Source: Polytrichum commune
Lineage: Eukaryota; Streptophyta; Polytrichopsida; Polytrichales; Polytrichaceae
DNA length: 64,000 nucleotides
Assembly: GCA_950295325.1 (NCBI GenBank)
Contig: OX485803.1
Span: 71,129,554 to 71,193,553, forward strand
Direction of reading: 5' to 3'
Shown here one piece after another: positions 21,466 to 32,570 of the stretch (positions within the stretch are counted from its first letter, which is position 1; the number at the start of each line of letters is the position of its first letter). The notes under the pieces were generated by a model. The model worked only from the letters and a program-made list of their open reading frames with translations. It was not told the DNA's origin and did not search any database. Both the position numbers and the translations under genes were made by a program.

Positions 21466-22656
21466 CAACTTTGTAGTTGTAATCCCCAACTACCTCACTA
21501 ATTATTCAAGCCCTTAACTAATCTTCCTACCTAATTTCCCTAATTCTACTAACAACCCCTTTCTAATCACACAATTCTTCTCTAATCCTAAAATCCTAAA
21601 ATCCTAGAGAGGAGAGGGGGAGAGAGAATTTCCTAACGTCACTAAGACTAACTAATCCACACAAGTATATTTTTGCACTCATCACAACATCAAGTGCTCA
21701 ACTCTTAAACATGGAACTTGCAACCACGTGTATTCAAAACATGAACTTAAAGTACCACAAATTGGAATCATGAATTAACTTTAAAATCCTTCACGTCAAC
21801 ACTAATTCTACCAAGAGGTCAAGCCCTCTTCAAGGCTAACAAGCCTTGGCTCTCAAACTAAAAACTAAGCACACACATGTGCTCCAATATGGCTTCCCAC
21901 ACCCACACTTATAACTCGTGGGGTGCCTTGGAGCACAAAGGAAAGAGAGGATGAGTGAGGGAAGAATGAGGGATTATATAGTAAGCTTGAGGGGGTGAGC
22001 ACCCTCAAGGCTCACGATAAGCCCTTGAGATTTCCTCCTACTTAGTAGGCGCCAATCCTATCTTCTAAGCCTTCCTCCCTCAAATGATCAACAAGGATCC
22101 TAATTCGAACATTTAACTAGCCTTGGCTTTCTACCTACCACACTTTACCAAACTTGGGATGCTTCAACCCAAACTTAGCCTCCTTCGCTTTCCGCCGCCA
22201 TAACTTTCTCCCCTTACTTTCCCAAATCGTCGCTCACCACTTAATTCAAACCACGATGCTTAACTCGTGATTTGATTGGTGCTTTGAGAATTTGCTTATC
22301 CTCCACCTTGCATTCTTCCTTGGGCCTTCCCCATTAAGTGGCCATGATGAGGTGGTCCACTTGTGCGCTCCATGTGATCCTCCATTCATCCCAATTCGAA
22401 TGCACTTGCCTCTTGAGTCACTTTGGTTGTCTCCATCCATTTGTACTAGCCTACTCACTAACTACTCAATCCAAGTTCTCCTTACCTATCCTCATTCACT
22501 CAAATCCTTCCGAAGGTAAAAACACAATAACAACTCACATCCTAGCCTCTTACAACATGGTACTTCTAAGACTAACATTTCATTCTTTTTATATTTTTGT
22601 GAAGTAACATGCTACTTCAAGTGCATCAACTAACGTTTCAGGGGTCTAAGACTAAA
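21466..22656. other. Non-coding retroelement sequence
   Basis: No convincing ORF or RNA gene. Holds a GAGAG run near 21605, a possible TATA (GATTATATAG) near 21973 and a hairpin TTGAGGG/CCCTCAA at about 21988-22008. Probably internal or LTR sequence of the element ending at 23297. Confidence 0.4.
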
Positions 22657-23297
22657 TGTGGGCACCCTTTTGGGCTCACAACATGACTTGGCTAGTGATT
22701 TCTAGGCAGGAAATTAGTATCCAACCAACCGGCTCTTACCCATCCTCCTGAGCTATCCGTGTAAATATCATTCAATAAATAACGGTCATCGTCATGACCC
22801 CCTCCTCTTATTCTATTGGTTTTTCTTGGTCCTTGTAAGCATGCTTTTACTAGACTCCCCATGAAACGCTTATGCCTTATTCCCCTTTAATCCCCCTAAG
22901 GTTAAATTCTCTTCAAGCTCATAATCACCTTTTATCCTAATTTCACCGAGGTATTTAACACCTTACCTCTCCCATCCTCGCATACCGAACCCAAGTATTT
23001 GAGTAGGGCTTCGCCCTCTCCTCCTTACCTTTTCTTTTCTCGCTTGCCCGCAACCGACCTTTCCAATAATGTACTTTGACCTAGCCTTCTTGTCTTCTAG
23101 TTTAGGGGTCCACCTTGCCTACTCACCACTATTCCTTCTCCTCATTAATCCATGTGGTCACCTAGGCTAAGGTCCTAGTAGGAATGCACCAATAATTCCT
23201 TGTTTCTTCCGTAATTGCTTAAACCTTACTTAGCCTTATTAACCCCTTTTTGATTAGTTTTTCGGTATTTACATGTGAGTGAGATTTTGCGCTCACA
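22657..23297 (+). mobile_element. LTR-like terminal segment (641 bp)
   Basis: Starts TGTGGGCAC and ends GCGCTCACA, inverted ends that match in 7 of 9 positions. Its right end, 23297, is exactly where the MULE-like gene copy A breaks off compared with copy B, so an LTR element was inserted into that exon. The 5 bases on the right are TTCTT; the matching duplication and the partner LTR were not found in the window. Confidence 0.55.
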
Positions 23298-25762
23298 TTC
23301 TTCTTCTGAAAATTTCTGCGATACATATTGGAAGTAATTAGAGATTACAGAAGAGTTGTTTGAGATAAGAGCACAGTGAAAAGAATGAAAATAAAATGAA
23401 ATGTATTGGGAAAACATACCCCGGTCATGAAGCCTCCCCATTGGCGATAACGGTAGTGCCAGAATGCAAGCCAGAGCTCTAGTTTGTTTAGGGCCTTCTC
23501 TGTCACTGCCCCGGCGGATACCCACCATGCACGTAGCCCGTGGTACATACTGTCTGCTTCGTCCATGGTCCTCGCCGTCCTATACTGGTGGCACATCTTC
23601 TTGTGCTGCTCCCAGAATTCTTCGGGAATGTACTTCTCGGTATACTTAACCATAGATTGGGTCCAGTGAAATTGACAGGTTCTCTCCCGGTCATCCATGC
23701 GGTCCTCCTTCTTCCCGTTGCCATATATGACCCGAACTGCATTCCAATTGGCCTGGGCGCTGTCGGCCATGAAACCCTTGAAGTTGGTATCGACAACACC
23801 ATTCCTCTCCATCACAGCATTGAGATTCTTCCAGAAAACGATCTGGGCATCACAGTCCTCCGATTGCATGTCACATCTTGCAATGGTCATGACACGACAA
23901 TACGTGGAGTCATACACGTGGCATGACATTGTGGTCCATTGTCTAACCCGTTTCACATGGTCGAACATCATCCAAGCATTCTCCAGATCTTCGCCGGGCT
24001 GCATACGCTTGACCAAGTCTACCCCACTACCAGGCCCGACTTCCGACATCTTGAAGACAAAAATCTTATCAAGATTAGCCCCTTGACCAGGGAATTTGTT
24101 CTCCTGAACAAAAGCCCATAAACTGATTCCACGGAGTTTGGTGATAGAGTCCATGACACCATACCTTCTGAGGTATCGGAAGCTCATGACCTTGTTGCGG
24201 ATGTTTGGGGAAGCCATGTCCTTGCACCGGTCGAATACAGGAACAAGTTCCTCTAGAGACAGCTTCTTTGGTGGTGCGTCATCGGGTTGAAGAAGATAGT
24301 TGCCAATTAGAATTTTGCTAGCCTCCAACACAACTGTACTCTTGGTAGCATGAGGAGTCTTCTCGATCTGTTCTTCAATTAGGCCACTGATCTCAGCCTT
24401 AGTGTCTCTGTAGTCGCCCACCTTGACAAGGTGATCGTGAGTTCCAATGTGGATGCACGCTCTTGTGTGGTTGTTTTTGCCAGCAACATAATAAATTTTT
24501 GTCCCACATGTAGCAATACATGTTGGGGGTTCTTTACATACCTTGCAAACAAGCGTAGAGTCAGGTGGGGACGCTCGATCCACTACAAAGGCTTGGAGGG
24601 TACAACCCTCAAACTCTGTCTCGTTGACTTCGAAAATACGAGGTCGGCGGATCAAATATTCGCACTCCTTGTTGTTGCAACGCAGGTGTCCAACGCAGGC
24701 GGAAGAACGGAAGGACAAACCAAAGTCGTTTGTGATGTTGGTAGTGATGGTCTTCGTCCACACATGGCCGTCGTAACGCTTGTCCATTCCCTGCATAGAC
24801 TTGGCCTGTGACCGTGCGGCCGTGTGACCAACAGGTGGCAACTCGAAGATGACAGCACCATCGAACAGAGCATGAAGGTACTCTACCCTGTCGTGTCTAA
24901 TGACCGAGTAGTCTATTTTTTTAAGAATGTTTTTTTTTCCCGGCATTGTTGCAAGTTGTTTTAATAATGGTACTATGCTAACAGTATCTTGCGACAAAGG
25001 ATAGACTTTAGGAGCGTCCCCACCAACTTTAACCTGAGGCGGGGGCTTGGTGGGACTGACCTCGTCATCTGAAGAAAGTGTAATTACAGATTCTACTCTA
25101 GAGTTCTCTACAATAGGCGTCTCGAGACCGGGCTCGAGCTTGACCTTCACATCACGTGGCATAGGAGTTTGAATGGTGCACGTAGAGGAAGAGCGAGGAG
25201 TGAGGATCTCAGTAGAAGCAGCCATCTGAGATTCAGTGAGGCCATAGACTCGGTAACTACCTGGATGAAGAGTCCAAAACATGTTATTGTTCTCATCTCG
25301 ATGCGAAATGCGACCAAGGGTGTGTGTAAGTTCTGACGTGACAACATCAAATATATCCTCGTCAATAACAATAGTGTCCTCACTGAAACCGAACCGACTA
25401 CTCAAACGTTGGGACGTCACGTAAGCTAGTCCGCTGTCCTCCATCCAAAAGGTAAGTGGGACTCTCTCTCCATCAGCATAGAGGATTGCCATGGGCACTT
25501 CTCCGTTAGCAGGCACATGAGCCATGATGAGGGGAATGAGGACTTGCGCGATGACGGAAATGTGAAAGAGGTTTCTCAACATTGTGGGATACCTATTTAT
25601 TAGAAATGCATTGCCAAAGACAACGATGATGGACATGATCCAAATGACGGATGATCTATGAAGGAAAGCATGAATGATACTTCTAAATGTGTAACACCCT
25701 AAACCAAGGAGTCTGAAAGAGAGCGGTAAGTAGGTCACGATACTCCAAATTATATCAGCCAA
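23298..25762 (-). pseudogene. MULE-like transposase gene, copy A, 3' end lost
   Basis: Main exon 23420-25762, intron 23316-23419 (GTATGT...CGCAG), then only 18 bases of the next exon (23298-23315) before foreign sequence. The main exon is open for 780 codons. Seen: hydrophobic segments in the first 80 residues (of doubtful use, since the first ATG lies inside them), an acidic S/D-rich linker with VITLSSDDEVSP, cysteine/histidine pairs (CNNKEC, CKVC..C) that suggest a zinc-binding region, and a core with VYDSTYCRVMTIARCD, GFMADSAQANWNAV and CQFHWTQSM, which resembles the DDE region of Mutator-like transposases. The SWIM finger, present in copy B, is missing here. Mutator-type transposases excise and insert DNA; this copy lacks its C-terminus. 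Copy B (44681-48644) is nearly identical by eye and the likeness ends sharply just past the ADIIWS codons at 25765. Confidence 0.7.
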
Positions 25763-26156
25763 GTCATGGGAGACATTATACTAGACAAGATATTATTTGT
25801 TTACAAATACTAGAATTCAATAACAGGCATACATACTAAACATGATAGTAGCTCAGGAATAGAAAATGCCAAACATTATAATGCAACATTGGTATTAACG
25901 ACGAATACGCTTCTGGGGCCCAATATCTGACATGGAAGGATTCCATTACTTATAAAAGGTTTTAGCGCCGCCTTGTGTTGTGTATTAATGCATTGTGGAT
26001 TAATAGAGGAATATTTCAAGAAACTGAAGATTACTTTTCCGAATCCAAGGTGAACGTAATTATCCAAAATGTGAACATAATGATGGCGAATAGATGTTAA
26101 TTATGACATAGTTGACAATCATATATAAGAACTGGATTGCTTCATTAATGTCAAAG
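25763..26156. promoter_or_regulatory. Divergent intergenic region A
   Basis: This 394-bp region separates the transposase gene (-) from the NTRSRAR gene (+). The part next to the + gene shares GAACATAATGATGGCG(A/C)ATAGATG with the matching place in copy B (48915-48935), so a shared promoter is likely. CATATATAAG at about 26120 may be its TATA box. Confidence 0.4.
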
Positions 26157-26865
26157 ATGAACACTAGGTCGAGAGCGAGAGCAGATCGAGAAGGTAGAAG
26201 GACCATTCAGAAGCAAAGGCGTATTGAGAGAAGGGAAAGGTTAGAATCAAGAGAGATCCTAGGAACACCATACAACTTGCGGACCACAATGGGTAGAAGA
26301 GGGGTTACTTCTTCTAGGGGGACAGGTAGAGGTTCCAAAGGGGGAAAAACGTTTGATGTTGCAGATGTAGCTCCAGTAGTATTATTTCCTGTATCGGAGG
26401 AAGACAACAAAGTTGACAAAGTGGGCAGTGAGGTGATGTTTAACGGAAAACAAAATGAAAAGTTTTAATTTGCAATCATAATGTTAAATTCTAATTGGCA
26501 ATGATATCGGGTGCTTTATGTTGTGTTTTATGTTTGGTGGGCGATTGTGAATTGAATTTGGTTTGGGTATCTGGAACAGGGAATGACGCAGACACAGGTT
26601 CAACCTAAGGCAACCTCCAGTGCCTCAACATCAGATCATACTGAGGAGCAGGTTTGTAAAGAGTGTTATCAATTAGTGACTTGAGTGGTCTTGGGTTTAG
26701 GGTAAGGGTTCTTCAAATTGATAAAACTTTATAAGGCCAACTTCATAGCTAATGACCACATGACATATACAATGACAGAAGATTGGCGATTTCGAACAAG
26801 GCGCTGATATTATTGATCTTCGAGAACTAAGCATGGACAATGAAGAACAGCAATTCGGGGAAGAG
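26157..26865 (+). CDS. 5' fragment of ParB-methyltransferase-type gene (copy A), three exons
   Basis: Exons 26157-26432, 26580-26651 and 26779-26865 are all in phase 0 and join without a stop, with good GT and AG borders (CAGTGAG/GTGATG, GGAACAG/GG, GAGCAG/GTTTGT, GACAG/AAG, GAAGAG/GTAAGT). The first exon encodes the very basic start MNTRSRARADRE, shared with exon 1 of the gene at 48954, then TMGRRG and an acidic end. The next two are acidic and Q/E-rich. In the 48954 gene a similar exon 1 precedes the ParB-like part; here the following intron runs into a repeat array and then genes on the other strand, so only the 5' end seems to be left. The basic stretch could bind nucleic acid or act as a nuclear signal. 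Head to head with MULE copy A. Confidence 0.6.
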
Positions 26866-28500
26866 GTAAGTTGTCCAAAACAAAAAACCTTGAATTTTTT
26901 TTTTGGAATAGTGCTCGGAGATTACAGATCTATTACTTTAAGAAGTTAGAATCTAGGTCTCGGCCCCGAGATAGACTTTCAAAGGGTCACTGGGCGACAC
27001 CTATACATGCCGAGGGAGAAATTTCTGGTGAGGGGGAGGGATGACGGTCGAGGGAGAGGGGGAGGGTTTGGTGGCGTTCTTGGAGATTCGGCCAATGTAT
27101 GAGGTGAGGATAGTTAAGTGTGTTATGAGTGTAACCTGATATGAGGTGAGTTTGCAATGTTGGGTATAAGGGCAATCTGGATTTCTGAGATTCGAGGGCC
27201 GAGTTGAGTGTCTCGGTCCCGAGCCAGATTTTCTGGTATGCAAATCTCGGGATTTTTGGCAGAAGTGCAATATGATCTGAGGTCAATCTGGAATCTTAAG
27301 AATAAGGGTAACATGATGTAAGCTGGTATGTTTCTGCAATTTCAGGGCCGAGATGAGTGTCTCGGTCCTGAGACAGATTCGCTGGTATTCAAACTATACT
27401 GTCACAATCATAGTTGATTTTGATATCTAGATATGCTTTATACAAGTGTTATCTGATATGAGGTCATATATGTGGGTCTCAAGTGTATGATATGAGGATA
27501 TATATGTGGGTGTGAGGTGTAATCTGATATGAGGTTATATATGTGGGTCAGAAGTGTAATCTGGTTTCTGAAATTCCAGGGCCGAGATAAGCTTAGATAG
27601 TCAAATATAAGACCGAGTTGAGTGTCTCGGTCCCGAGCCAGATTTTCTGGTATGCAAATCTCGGGATTTTTGGCAGAAGTGCAATATGATCTGAGGTCAA
27701 TCTGGAATCTTAAGAATAAGGGTAACATGATGTAAGCTGGTATGTTTCTGCAATTTCAGGGCCGAGATGAGTGTCTCGGTCCCGAGACAGATTCGCTAGT
27801 ATTCAAACTATACTGTTACAATCATAGTTGATTTTGATATTTAGATATGCTTTATACGATTGTTATCTGATATAAGGTTATATATGTGGGTCTCTTATGT
27901 AATCTGATATGAGGATATATATGTGGGTGTGAAGTGTAATCTGATATGAGGTTATATATCATGTGGGTCACAAGTGTAATCTGATATAGGTTAAGTTAGG
28001 AATGTTGGGTAGTAGTGTAATCTGATCTAAGCTAAGAAAGTGAAATGTTATACAATCAGAGTTAGGGTAATGTGATATAATGTTAGATATTTCTGAAATT
28101 TCAGGGCCGAGATGAGTGTCTCGGTCCCGAGACGGTTTAGCTGGTATTCAAACTATACTGTCACAATCATAGTTGATTTTGATATCTAGATATGCTTTAT
28201 ACAAGTGTTATCTGATATGAGGTCATTTATGTGAGTCTCAAGTGTAATCTGATATGAGGTTATATATGTGGGTGTGAAGTGTAATCTGATATGAGGTTAT
28301 ATATGTGGGTATGAAGTGTAATATGATATGAGGTTATATATGTGGGTCTCTTGTGTAATCTGATATGAGGTTATATATGTGGGTCTCTTGTGTAATCTGA
28401 TATGAGGTTATATATGTGGGTCACAAGTGTAATCTGATATAGGTTAAGTTAGGAATGTTGGGTAGTAGTGTAATCTGATCTAAGCTAAGTAAATGAAATG
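26866..28500 (+). repeat. Repeat array with GTCTCGGTCCCGAGAC inverted repeat
   Basis: Two interleaved repeats: a unit of about 36 bp (CTGATATGAGGTTATATATG, then TGGGT, variable) in many copies between 27440 and 28440, and a longer unit that starts with a near-perfect inverted repeat GTCTCGGTCCCGAGAC. Copies of the latter lie at 26958-26973, 27210-27225, 27359-27374, 27623-27638, 27773-27788 and 28118-28133. The 7-bp arms are kept in most copies. Lies in the intron-like space after exon 3 of the fragment gene. Confidence 0.85.
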
Positions 28501-28812
28501 TAACACTATATTCGTTAATTGGAGACTTTTTGTTGATTTTGAGACTATTTAAGGACGTGGCTTTCACAATTGTAGGAAGGAAAACAGTACAAAGATGCTA
28601 TGTTCCCAATTTAGGATTCAGATATGAGACTCAAATGCATGGAAATACACAGACGTAAATAAGAAAACGAGATATATGAAAACATTTGCATATACAAAAT
28701 CGATATCATATTTATTGAGTAGGGTTGAAGTACAAAATACATGTGGAATATCCAATATTAAGCCAAAGTCCTAAAAATATAATCCCTCTACTAAATGTAT
28801 GTTAATAATAGC
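28501..28812. other. Shared 3' flank of the small gene family
   Basis: AACACTATATTCGTTAA followed by GAGACTTTTTG and TTTTGAGAC occurs at 28502-28550 and again at 42031-42080, both downstream of a copy of the small reverse-strand gene. No ORF. Confidence 0.5.
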
Positions 28813-29718
28813 CTACATGTTTGGATTGTGAATACAACTCGCTACTTGTATTTTTGCCTTAGCCTTTGCGGCCGTTTCTTTTTCTTTTGCTTTAATGGCA
28901 TCCATTGCTCTAAAGATCTCGGCTCCGCGGCTGTAACCTTGTTTATTGACTGATCCCGAATATGTGCCATTTGCCCATATTTGCTGAACCGCTACCGATT
29001 TGTTGGTTGTAATATTGTGAGTGAAATAAGAATGCGTTTGGGAAACCGAATGTCTTGCACTCTTCCGTAGGGCCAAACAACGATCAGACTCGCAAGAAGC
29101 TGTCTTCAGTGTTCGCCTATCCAATGACGAAGTCGATGATGCCCGGCCCACATTCGTGTACATTGGGGTCTGAACAATGACCATAAATATATATAATGAA
29201 GTGGGTTAGTATAAGTGGTTACAAGTTACGGATGGAAGTCCGAAAAATCCAAGAAGTTGAAATGCACTAATACACGGAAATCATCAAGGAAAAACTTGAG
29301 AATGCCAATAGTTGGGCACCTTCGCCTTTGGGGCGCTGGTTAGAGCTTTTGGGACATCGACGGGTGTAGATACAAGCCCGAGAGGGACGTTCGCGAACGC
29401 CGGGACATCAATTTGGGGTTCATCCATGCAAAGGCGTCTGGTCGACCGTGGGTTACGGACGTGCTTCTCACTGCGGAGGGGAGATGGAGATGGACTTGGA
29501 GCGTAATTGAGTTTTGCAACCTTTGCAGGAGGGCTATCCACGACTCCGTCTTCAAACCCGGAGTCTTTGGAGTAATCAACAGCAGAGGCAGCATCGGCGG
29601 CCGAATATTGGAATAGTGAAGGCATTGCAACGTCGCTCATACCAAGGGAAGGGGAGCCGGTTTCTGCCTGAGATGCAGACATGCCATTGACGACACTTTT
29701 GGGTGCTTGGTGAGGCAA
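28813..29718 (-). CDS. Small low-complexity protein gene, copy A
   Basis: Two coding pieces: 29284-29718 (begins after a splice-like TTGTGTCTTAG) and 28813-29184. The first holds DAASAVDYSKDSGFEDGVVD, then SPPA, then SPSPSPLRSEK and basic residues; the second ends in GYSRGAEIFRAMDAIKAKEK and an A/K-rich tail. Both pieces match a pair at 42573-43425 (DAAS.(V/I)DYSK, VVDSPP, PSPSPL, GYSRGAEIFR), which supports real coding. Conserved blocks in a disordered S/P-rich chain suggest a regulatory or nuclear protein, but no family is recognised. It lies just downstream of the long HAD-domain gene on the same strand, which ends with its own stop at 29811. The exact splice between the pieces is uncertain. 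Confidence 0.5.
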
Positions 29719-29810
29719 CTAAGACACAAAAATACATTACAAAGATAAGGGGAGAAATGTTAGACATTTACATGGAGAGTCCAAGTACAAACCCAAAATC
29801 ATCAAAGTTT

Positions 29811-30578
29811 TCATATTAATTTATTGAGTCTAGCGTAGCCGTACAATCTCCTAAATTCCTCATCTTGTGGGCCTAGAGGCCTATTGCCAATTGGGTTGGA
29901 GAGCACAAAATCCGGGACACTTCCGGGGTGATAGGCAAGCCTCCTAATGTAGGGTCCTAGTTCACTCTCTAGAAAGTTGTCATTTCTATCGCTTTCCCAA
30001 GGATCCGGGAATATGCAATTGCCCGGGGGATTGAGAATACTCTTTGCCGGGCTGTCGTCAATGAGGAGTGTGTTATCCGGGGTGGGCCAACAACCGTGGG
30101 GAACCCCCTCCAACATAGGGACGCCCACCCAGAGGTTCTTCCTCAGGACCTTTAAGAATTGAGGCCCACGACCTCCTCCGACCTTGGGTACAATATTGCC
30201 ACTATGGTCATAGAGGTCATCGCAGTGTTCTTGACCGAAAAGCAAGCATGGCATTGCGAGTTCTCGGAAAAGGAAACCGACGATGGCCTTCGTGTTGTCC
30301 ATGAGCATAGAGCTCCAGATGATGACATGGGCGAAGCCAAGGACCTCACGAAGGAAGCTCCTCAAGCCGGGGCGGGCACGTACAACCTTCTTATTTATGA
30401 GAGTATCGAACTGTCCGCCGTAATCCATGTCTTGTGGACTACGGAAGGGCCCCTTGGACGCACTATGCGAGATATGATTGGAATGACAAAACACCCCATT
30501 GAGGTCAAATATTATGAACGGTTTCATCATGGGCGCGCTTGGTTTTCCCGCGGGGTTGCGACATATCTCCGACAGACC
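29811..30578 (-). CDS. Last exon of the long ParB-HAD gene: FCP1/NIF-like HAD domain
   Basis: Begins after TTCCATCACAG at 30578 in phase with the preceding exon (ends GAAGAG/GTAATC at 30920) and runs to the TGA at 29811. It carries a HAD-type phosphatase fold of the FCP1/NIF family: motif I FDLNGVF (about 30500), ARPGLRSFLREV and the motif II serine in VIIWSSM, and the late acidic motif LLIDDSPAKS (about 30060). FCP1-type enzymes remove phosphate from protein serines, for example the RNA polymerase II tail. Here the second aspartate of the DxD motif I is asparagine, so activity may be changed or lost. About 239 residues, near the usual size of the domain. The fusion to the upstream parts rests on intron phase and is well supported by sequence only. 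Confidence 0.75.
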   Translation of the reverse strand, partial: GLSEICRNPAGKPSAPMMKPFIIFDLNGVFCHSNHISHSASKGPFRSPQDMDYGGQFDTLINKKVVRARPGLRSFLREVLGFAHVIIWSSMLMDNTKAIVGFLFRELAMPCLLFGQEHCDDLYDHSGNIVPKVGGGRGPQFLKVLRKNLWVGVPMLEGVPHGCWPTPDNTLLIDDSPAKSILNPPGNCIFPDPWESDRNDNFLESELGPYIRRLAYHPGSVPDFVLSNPIGNRPLGPQDEEFRRLYGYARLNKLI

Positions 30579-30919
30579 CTGTGATGGAACATTTTATCTA
30601 GGTAAATGGTACTACTCAAGAAAACCAATTGACAAGCATGGATAAACTCAACAAAGAATTATAAGGCCAAAAATAATCCGAACCATCCAGTTGAAAAATT
30701 GGTATTAATGTAATTGGTGATACACATTTGGTGAATAATATACATTGTCGCAAAAAATATCTGTTGAAGTTAATGGAATCTATGCTAACAAAATTGTATC
30801 CACCCGCAGGGCGAAGTCGAGGATTGAACTCGATAATATACACACGCCACGAAGGAGGCAGACAAGGAAGTTTCGGAGGCGCGTCCGTAACGTGGGAGGC
30901 ATGCTCAAAGGTTGATTAC
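30579..30919 (-). other. Intron of the ParB-HAD gene with a decayed palindrome half
   Basis: Intron GTAATC...CACAG, 341 bp. It holds one half-site CGCGTCCGTAA at 30880-30890 of the palindrome that is complete in the other introns of this gene. Confidence 0.6.
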
Positions 30920-32334
30920 CTCTTCAGGGGCGAGGTCCGCTCCAGCAGTGCCTCCCTCACCTGGCCCCGTCATGGGCACAGGATCCGGACGCGCGCCCGC
31001 AAAATTGTCCAGATCTTCGACCACCAACAAGGTGTCTCCAGCCGCTTGCGACCCTTGAGTATCCACGTAAGGCTGATCCTCATCTGTGGAGTCTTGGCTG
31101 CCCCGCATATGTACATCTTCATCGCCGATGGGGGCATTGCCTTCATTGACATCTGTCTCGGCGGCACCCGCCATGTCACGTGCCGGTATCTCCTCCACTC
31201 CTGTAGGATGAGAGGAGGGCTCCTCTGGAGTGGCGACAACAAGGGGAGAGGGCGGGACAATCAACGTGGGAGCTGGATAAGCATGCTCGGGTATATAAAC
31301 TGCATGGCTACTAGATGGAGGCCGCATGAGAGTGGTGGGCATGGACATGCCAGCCTCGGGAGTTGCATATACAACTTGGGGCCTTGCCTGCAAGCTCTGC
31401 ATCAAGCTCATGAATTGTTGGCTCTGGGCCAAGAACTGTTGATTTTGAGCCATGAGATCAGCGTGCCTTCGAGCAGACTCCAACCTAGCTTGCTCCATCT
31501 CAGCTTGGATGGCGGCCATTTTTTTGGCATGCTCCTCGTTAGCTTCTCGAAGCCGTTGGTCAAGCTCTTCCTTCATTCGCCTCTCCATCTTCTCGTCCAA
31601 TTCGGACACTGACATCGGCTCTTTCTTCACCTTGCCAGGTTCCGTAGGCAAGGCAGAGATGGCATGTGAATCCTAATCTCATCCTCGTCTTCATCGGAGA
31701 GCTCCAAGACCGCGCCTTCAGGGTATTCGTTGTATGGCGTCTTGTTCCTCTTTCGTCGACTCTCACGATATAGAGAGATATCAGGCCTCAATATCAACTC
31801 CAGCACATCCCTCCCCTCCATAGGGGGTAGATCTGAATGTTGAGATCCCCCTCCAGATGAAGCGGTGCATCCGCCTTCTGCCGCAAGGTCCACATCCTTC
31901 TCGGCCATAACACTTGGAGCACGAGATGGACCCGCAGTTGAGGGAAATCCAACTCGAGAGGTGGGAGTCCCAAAAGGTGAGAGAACAGGGGTATGAGGGA
32001 CCCTTATCGGAGTGAAGTTCACGCGTGCCTCCTGCGCATCCGTGTCGTCTGTTCCTAGCAGGAAAGCACTTGGATTAATTGGGTCGCGAACAAGGCCGTG
32101 TAAAGGCTCCTGTGTGGAGGGCTGCGCTCTTGGGGAACTGGGATCTTGGTCCTCTTCAGGGTCTGACTCCATTCCGGGCATTGCCTCTTCTCTAGAAGAG
32201 AGAGGCACAATAGGATGGGGTGTAAGGACGTCCATGATGTCTTGGATATCCATTTTGGAGGCCATTACCCTGTGAGTATGGGCGTCATCGTAGTTGGAAT
32301 CCTGCACAAAAGAATTCACCTGCAAGCCAAGCAT
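30920..32334 (-). CDS. Acidic/proline-rich and coiled-coil exon of the ParB-HAD gene
   Basis: Starts at 32334 after GGTCCAG. The first 230 residues are acidic and S/P-rich (ESDPEEDQDPSSPRAQPS) and end in LSDEDEDE. The rest (from 31651) is a strongly helical segment with ELDEKMERRMKEELDQRL to QAEMEQARLESARRHA, a likely coiled coil for self-association, then a P/A-rich acidic part. Between them the reading frame changes near 31630-31680: the 31627-32442 frame stops at 31627, while the 30905-31651 frame goes on. Either a short intron or a one-base frameshift lies there; no good donor was found, so a frameshift is slightly favoured. The exon ends GAAGAG/GTAATC at 30920. Confidence 0.6.
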
Positions 32335-32570
32335 CTGGACCATAACAAGAAAATTAGATAAGAACAATTGTGGTGATTGCATATAAATGAGGCTAGATGT
32401 CAACACATTATACGGACGCACGTTCGTAAAACCACCACTCAAAAGTTGGACAATTTTACGGACGCACGGTCGTAAAATTCACATGCACCTGATACTGGGT
32501 TTTTACGGACGCGCGTCCGTAAAATAACTATGCAAAAGATTGGTGGGTTGAAAGACAAACAAATACTCAC
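32335..32570 (-). other. Intron with three palindromes
   Basis: GTGAGT...GGTCCAG intron. Contains three copies of the ACGGACG...CGTCCGT palindrome, at about 32408-32432, 32454-32477 (one arm changed) and 32499-32524 (complete), within 236 bp. Confidence 0.75.

Noticed and set aside
23464-24811. Plus-strand ORFs over MULE copy A and the same over copy B at 46319-46975
   Set aside because: Antisense shadows; they repeat only because the transposase copies are nearly identical.
27001-27728. Minus-strand ORFs of 63-99 aa in the GTCTCGG array
   Set aside because: Repeated readings of the same tandem unit.
30800-30850. tRNA-like fragment (GGATTGAACTC box)
   Set aside because: No matching A box, acceptor stem or cloverleaf could be formed around it.
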